Assembly: GCA_038227045.1 (NCBI GenBank)
Contig: JBBRQD010000102.1
Coordinates: 1-18,441, forward strand
Source of the DNA: JANXLS01 sp038227045
Lineage (GTDB): Bacteria > Planctomycetota > SZUA-567 > H5-PLA8
Direction: 5' to 3'
Length of the DNA: 18,441 nt
The stretch's first letter is position 1; every line of letters starts with the position of its first letter. A program made the translations under genes and the position numbers. A model generated the notes under the pieces. The model worked only from the letters and a program-made list of their open reading frames with translations, made no database searches and was not told where the DNA came from. This document shows positions 15,374 through 18,441 of this stretch, piece after piece.

Positions 15374-15400
15374 TGCAGACGGGATGCCCGCACCACAATT
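15374..15400 (+). repeat. REP-like hairpin repeat, copy 2
   Basis: This matches 7878-7904 at 24 of 27 positions. Its stem reads CGGG-atg-CCCG where the other copy has CAGG-atg-CCTG, a compensatory A-T to G-C change. Its conserved tail CACCACAATT runs into the pnp stop codon (TTA at 15399-15401 on the plus strand), so the repeat directly abuts, and contributes to, the end of pnp. Confidence 0.7.
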
Positions 15401-17618
15401 AGCGACGCGGTCCGCGGTCTCCGCCGCGGCCACCACCACCGCCTCCGCCACCTTCGCGCCGGGGCGGACGATCACCGCCGCCGCCGCCGCCGCCCCCGCC
15501 ACCTTGGGGCGCAGCGTTCTCGGAGCCTGGCGCGATGACTGCGCGGCGCGAAAGCTTCATGCGGCCGAGATCGTCGACGGAGAGGAGCTTGACTTCCATC
15601 TTGTCGCCGATCTTGCAGAAGTCCGCCGGATTCTTGACGTAGGTCACGTCCAGTTCGGAGACGTGGCACATGCCGTCGGTGCCCGGCATGATTTCAAAGA
15701 AGACTCCGAATTCCTTGATGTTCACCACTTCGCCCATGTAGATCTTGCCGACTTCCGCCGTGCCGGCGATGCCTTCGACATCCCGCAGGCAGGCTTCGGC
15801 CATGTCGCGCTTGTTGCTGGCGATGTTGACCTTGCCGTCGTCGGCGACTTCGATCTTGACTTTGTATTTTTCTTCCAGCGCGCGGATCATTTTTCCGCCC
15901 GGGCCGATCAGCTTGCCGATCTTGTCGACGGCGATCTGCAGGGAGATGATCTTCGGCGCGTGAACGCTGATGTTCGCGCGGTGCGTGGCCAGAACGGTGG
16001 CCATTTCCTTGAGAATGTGCTTGCGTCCGACCTTGGCCTGTTCGAGCGCCTGGCGCATCACTTTCGTCGGAATGCCCATGCTCTTCAAATCCATCTGAAG
16101 CGCGGTGATGCCTTCTTCGGTGCCGGCGACTTTGAAATCCATGTCGCCATAGTGATCTTCGTCGCCGAGGATGTCGGAGACGACGCAGAACTCGCCGGCT
16201 TCTTCAACCAGGCCCATCGCGATACCGGCCACGGGGGCCTTCATCGGCACGCCGGCGTCGAGCAGCGAGAGCGTTCCGCCGCAGACGGAGGCCATGGAAC
16301 TAGAGCCGTTGGATTCGAGGATTTCACTGACGATGCGGATCGTGTACGGGAACTTGTCGTGGTCGGGGAGCATCGGCTTGAGGGCGCGGCGCGCCAGGTT
16401 GCCGTGTCCGATTTCGCGCCGGCCCGGTCCGCGCGGCATCTTCACTTCGCCCACCGAGAAACTGGGGAAGTTGTAATGCAGCATGAACGTGTCGGTGAAT
16501 TCGCCCTGCAGCGATTCGTTGAGCTGGCCGTCGCTAGCGGTGCCCAGTGTGGTCGTGACGATCGCCTGCGTTTCGCCGCGCGTGAAGAGAGCCGAACCGT
16601 GCGTGCGCGGGAGCAAGCCCACTTCGCAGGTGATCGGGCGGATTTCGTCGCGTTTGCGGCCGTCGCAGCGGATTCCTTCGCGGATCAGCGTGCGGATGGC
16701 TTTTTCCTGGAGCGCTTCGAACGCGTGCTTGACGGCAGCGACGCTGGGTTTGGCTTCGTCGGTATCGCCCGCTTTCTTCGCGTATTTTTCAACGAGTTCG
16801 TTGCGGAGCTGTTTCAAGGCGTCGCGCCGCGCGAACTTCGTCGGCGTCATCGCGGCTTTCTTGGCGGCGTTCAGATATTCGCCGACCACGTGTTTGACGA
16901 TGGGGTGTTCTTCGGGCGGCGTAAACACGTCCTTCTTCGGCTGAACTTTCGCGACGAGTTCGTTCTGCATCGCGACGATTTCTTTGATGAAGTTGTGGCC
17001 GAATTCGATCGCGCCAATCATCTGGTCTTCGTTCAAGCCGGTCGCGCCGGATTCGACCATCAGGACGGATTTGTCGCTGCCGGCCACCACGAGATCAAGT
17101 GAGCCTTCTTCACATTGGGCTTTGGTGGGCAGAACAATGTATTCGTTGTTCATCATGCCCACGCGCACGGCACCCATCGGGCCCTGGAATGGCAGATTGG
17201 AAATCGAGAGACACGCGGACGCCGCGATCATGGTCAGCACGTCGGGTTCAATTTCAGGATCGCAGGATAAAACCATGCATTGGATCAACACGTCGCGCAT
17301 GTAACCGGAGGGCCACAGCGGACGAATCGGGCGGTCGATGAGGCGCATCGTCAGCGTCTCTTTGTCGGTCGGCCGGCCTTCGCGCTTCGAGAAGCGTCCG
17401 CCGAAAATCATGCCGACCGCGTAACCTTTTTCGCGGTAATCGACGGTGAGGGGAAAGAAATCCTGCCCCTCTTTGACGGGTTGTTCGGTGACTGCGGCGA
17501 GCACGATGGTTTCGCCCATCGTCACAATGCAACTGCCGGCGGCCTGTTTGGCCATTTTACCGGTTTCAATACGCAACGTCCGGCTGCCGATCTGCCGTTC
17601 GACGATCACGTGAGCCAT
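15399..17618 (-). CDS. pnp: Polyribonucleotide nucleotidyltransferase (PNPase)
   Basis: This 739-residue 3'-5' phosphorolytic exoribonuclease is the core of bacterial RNA decay. Domains in order: first RNase PH core (about 10-145, with GGRFSKREGRPTDKE and RLIDRPIRPLWP), helical linker (about 150-310), second RNase PH core (about 315-535, with RTHGSALFTRGETQ, the RGPGRREIGHG segment and SSSMASVCGGTLSLLDAGVP, which form the active site), KH domain (about 555-615, GKLIGPGGK), S1 domain (about 625-695). The last 45 or so residues are an unusually Gly/Arg-rich tail with runs of ten and eight glycines and RGG-like motifs. The start at 17618 has AGGGAGA nine bases upstream. It follows rpsO in the conserved rpsO-pnp order, with a terminator and long hairpin between. 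Confidence 0.98.
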   Translation of the reverse strand: MAHVIVERQIGSRTLRIETGKMAKQAAGSCIVTMGETIVLAAVTEQPVKEGQDFFPLTVDYREKGYAVGMIFGGRFSKREGRPTDKETLTMRLIDRPIRPLWPSGYMRDVLIQCMVLSCDPEIEPDVLTMIAASACLSISNLPFQGPMGAVRVGMMNNEYIVLPTKAQCEEGSLDLVVAGSDKSVLMVESGATGLNEDQMIGAIEFGHNFIKEIVAMQNELVAKVQPKKDVFTPPEEHPIVKHVVGEYLNAAKKAAMTPTKFARRDALKQLRNELVEKYAKKAGDTDEAKPSVAAVKHAFEALQEKAIRTLIREGIRCDGRKRDEIRPITCEVGLLPRTHGSALFTRGETQAIVTTTLGTASDGQLNESLQGEFTDTFMLHYNFPSFSVGEVKMPRGPGRREIGHGNLARRALKPMLPDHDKFPYTIRIVSEILESNGSSSMASVCGGTLSLLDAGVPMKAPVAGIAMGLVEEAGEFCVVSDILGDEDHYGDMDFKVAGTEEGITALQMDLKSMGIPTKVMRQALEQAKVGRKHILKEMATVLATHRANISVHAPKIISLQIAVDKIGKLIGPGGKMIRALEEKYKVKIEVADDGKVNIASNKRDMAEACLRDVEGIAGTAEVGKIYMGEVVNIKEFGVFFEIMPGTDGMCHVSELDVTYVKNPADFCKIGDKMEVKLLSVDDLGRMKLSRRAVIAPGSENAAPQGGGGGGGGGGDRPPRREGGGGGGGGRGGDRGPRR
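15475..15492 (+). repeat. (CCG)6 tract encoding part of the pnp poly-glycine tail
   Basis: Six uninterrupted CCG triplets on the plus strand give GGC-type glycine codons in pnp, continuing into further interrupted GGN codons up to about 15502. Such in-frame triplet runs can change length by slippage, which would alter tail length without a frameshift. Confidence 0.7.
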
Positions 17619-17660
17619 TTTGTTTATTCTCCCTATATGTTTGTAAGAATACTGGAATAA

Positions 17661-17741
17661 TAGGGGGCAGGATTTAGGGATTAGGGGCCAGGGAACAGCA
17701 TCGTCGTTCCCTAGCCCCTAATCCCTAACCCCTAGCCCCTA
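17661..17741 (-). repeat. Long hairpin of CCCTAA-like units in the pnp leader
   Basis: Arms 17661-17696 and 17706-17741 pair over about 36 positions with some five mismatches. There is a perfect 7-bp top (AGGGAAC/GTTCCCT), a perfect 15-bp middle (17674-17688 with 17714-17728) and a 6-bp base; the loop is nine bases. The right arm is built of seven- to eight-base variants of CCCTAA, resembling a telomere-like repeat. It lies between the rpsO terminator and the pnp Shine-Dalgarno site, where other bacteria have a double-stranded pnp leader. Confidence 0.7.
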
Positions 17742-17767
17742 AAAAAAATATCGCCGAATGGCGATAT
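17741..17767 (-). terminator. Rho-independent terminator of rpsO
   Basis: On the minus strand, ATATCGCC and GGCGATAT (17748-17755 and 17760-17767 on the plus strand) form a perfect 8-bp stem with a four-base loop. This is followed by a seven-U run (A tract 17741-17747). It begins 12 bases after the rpsO stop. It should partly separate rpsO from pnp transcription, as in the E. coli rpsO-pnp unit. Confidence 0.88.
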
Positions 17768-17779
17768 GTTTTCAGATTC

Positions 17780-18049
17780 TTATTTGCGCAAGCCGAGGCG
17801 TTCGATGAGGGACTTGTAGCGCTCGACTTCTTTTCCACGCAGGTAGGTCAGCAGGCGGTTGCGGCGGGCGACCATTTTGGTCAGACCCAACCGCGAGTGA
17901 TTATCTTTGGCGTGAGCTTTAAGGTGCCTGGTCATCTCGGTGATGCGTTCGGTCAGGAGCGCAACCTGGACTTCGGTCGAGCCGGAATCCTTGGGGCTGA
18001 TTCCGAAGTTCTTGATGAGTTCCTTGCGTTTTTCGATCGTGGTGGCCAT
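17780..18049 (-). CDS. rpsO: 30S ribosomal protein S15
   Basis: This 89-residue protein has exactly the usual S15 length. Conserved features are FGISPKDSGSTEVQVALLTERI (residues about 15-36), LKAHAKDNHSRLGLTKMVARRNRLLTYLR (about 45-75) and the terminal Y-K-x-L-I-x-x-L-G-L-R segment. S15 is a primary 16S rRNA binder in small-subunit assembly. The start was set at MATTIEKRKEL (18049) because homologues begin there; a GTG at 18076 would add nine non-conserved residues. A purine stretch (AAAGAGG) lies just two bases before this ATG and AGGAG lies further up, so initiation spacing is not ideal. It is followed by a strong terminator, then pnp. Confidence 0.97.
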   Translation of the reverse strand: MATTIEKRKELIKNFGISPKDSGSTEVQVALLTERITEMTRHLKAHAKDNHSRLGLTKMVARRNRLLTYLRGKEVERYKSLIERLGLRK

Positions 18050-18311
18050 AGCCTCTTTCGTCTCACTCCTATGCACTGCATCGCAGGCTCAAATCCACGA
18101 GGACAGGAGCGTCCGGGGGAGATCGGTGAGCGTAGCGACAATCCTGTTGTGACTTTCGGAATATTCCCCAATGGAATATTCGCGGCGCGCTTCCCTCGAA
18201 CAGACAGCGGCGCGCCCCATGCGCATTCCTTAACACAGGACGAATAAGATACTCATATTTGAGTTGAATGCAAGGGGAAACAGGGATTAACGGCGAAGAA
18301 ACCAGGGCCTT
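18050..18311 (-). promoter_or_regulatory. rpsO upstream region with paired palindromes and weak promoter
   Basis: No gene was found. On the minus strand a weak promoter candidate has TTGCAT (18268-18273) and, 16 bases on, TATCTT (18246-18251), giving a leader of about 190 bases. Inside that leader are two GGAATATTC boxes (18158-18166 and 18173-18181) and two GGCGCGC boxes (18184-18190 and 18209-18215). Each box pair can form a stem because the boxes are self-complementary. S15 often represses its own mRNA through leader structures that differ between phyla, so this is a candidate site. Confidence 0.4.
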
Positions 18312-18441
18312 TCAAAAGTCCGTCGCCTTGCGCGCCAGCAAAGCGATGGCTTCGCCGGGGTGTGCGGCGAAGCGCCGCAAGGCTCGCGCGACGTTCTTTA
18401 TTTTGTTTTGCCGCAGAACCGAAAGGATGGCGTTGCGCATG
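18312..18441 (-). CDS. C-terminal end of an unidentified protein, continuing past the window
   Basis: The minus strand is open from the window edge to a TGA at 18312-18314. The visible end contains at least 42 residues (MRNAILSVLRQNKIKNVARA at the start of the visible part, ALLARKATDF at the end). It is basic and amphipathic-helical (NVARALRRFAAHPGEAIALL), and codon choice resembles the neighbouring genes. The ATG near the edge need not be the real start. I do not recognise the family. It points toward rpsO and ends 262 bases before it. Confidence 0.5.
   Translation of the reverse strand, partial: MRNAILSVLRQNKIKNVARALRRFAAHPGEAIALLARKATDF

Noticed and set aside
15384..17102. Long plus-strand reading frame (572 codons) opposite pnp
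   Set aside because: pnp on the minus strand is unmistakable; the opposite frame is rich in Asp/Phe/Val as expected of a shadow and starts inside a REP-like repeat.
18050..18076. GTG start at 18076 for rpsO
   Set aside because: It would add nine residues not found in S15 proteins; the start at 18049 gives the family's standard 89 residues.

Overview
The window looks like a chromosome segment from a free-living bacterium of the Planctomycetes-Verrucomicrobia-Lentisphaerae (PVC) group or a close relative. The main reason is the two large secreted 'planctomycete-type cytochrome c' proteins (PSCyt1/DUF1587/DUF1592/DUF1588/DUF1585 and PSCyt1/DUF1549/DUF1553) with their usual partners, DUF1552 and DUF1501 proteins, families strongly expanded in that group. 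Coding sequence is GC-rich and densely packed. The phylum is inferred from gene families, not from a marker-gene tree.

Layout. 1-138 is the right part of a MITE-like palindromic element. 228-590 (+) encodes a YtxJ/BrxC-type monothiol bacilliredoxin. 663-12279 (+) is a six-gene, tightly packed transcription unit: a GntR/FCD repressor whose promoter carries two GGTATAC-type boxes, a 1401-residue DUF1587/1592/1588/1585 cytochrome, a DUF1552 Tat protein, a Tat-exported amidohydrolase of the lactonase-like type, a DUF1549/DUF1553 cytochrome and a DUF1501 Tat protein. 12280-12826 is a gene-free stretch holding decamer repeats and a complete 165-bp copy of the same MITE-like element. 12827-13432 (+) is a glycine-zipper stress-type protein. 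13533-15188 (-) is a secreted fibre-like protein with about fourteen 16-17-residue repeats, bracketed by two terminator hairpins with the same arms. 15399-17618 (-) is pnp and 17780-18049 (-) is rpsO, in the classic rpsO-pnp order, separated by a rho-independent terminator and a very long hairpin made of CCCTAA-like units. At the right edge, 18312-18441 (-) is the C-terminal end of an unidentified gene.

How the parts may work together. All five structural genes of the operon carry export signals: two Sec-type signals on heme-binding proteins and three twin-arginine signals. The unit therefore probably acts in the periplasm or at the cell surface. The GntR protein keeps the FCD metal/ligand site, and its promoter boxes match the core of UxuR/ExuR-type (sugar-acid responsive) operators. 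The amidohydrolase belongs to a superfamily that includes sugar-acid lactonases. A secreted redox/hydrolysis system for a sugar acid, lactone or related polymer breakdown product is a reasonable but unproven hypothesis. The rpsO-pnp end is ordinary housekeeping, apart from the unusual hairpin.

No rRNA, tRNA, CRISPR array, transposase or phage gene was recognised.
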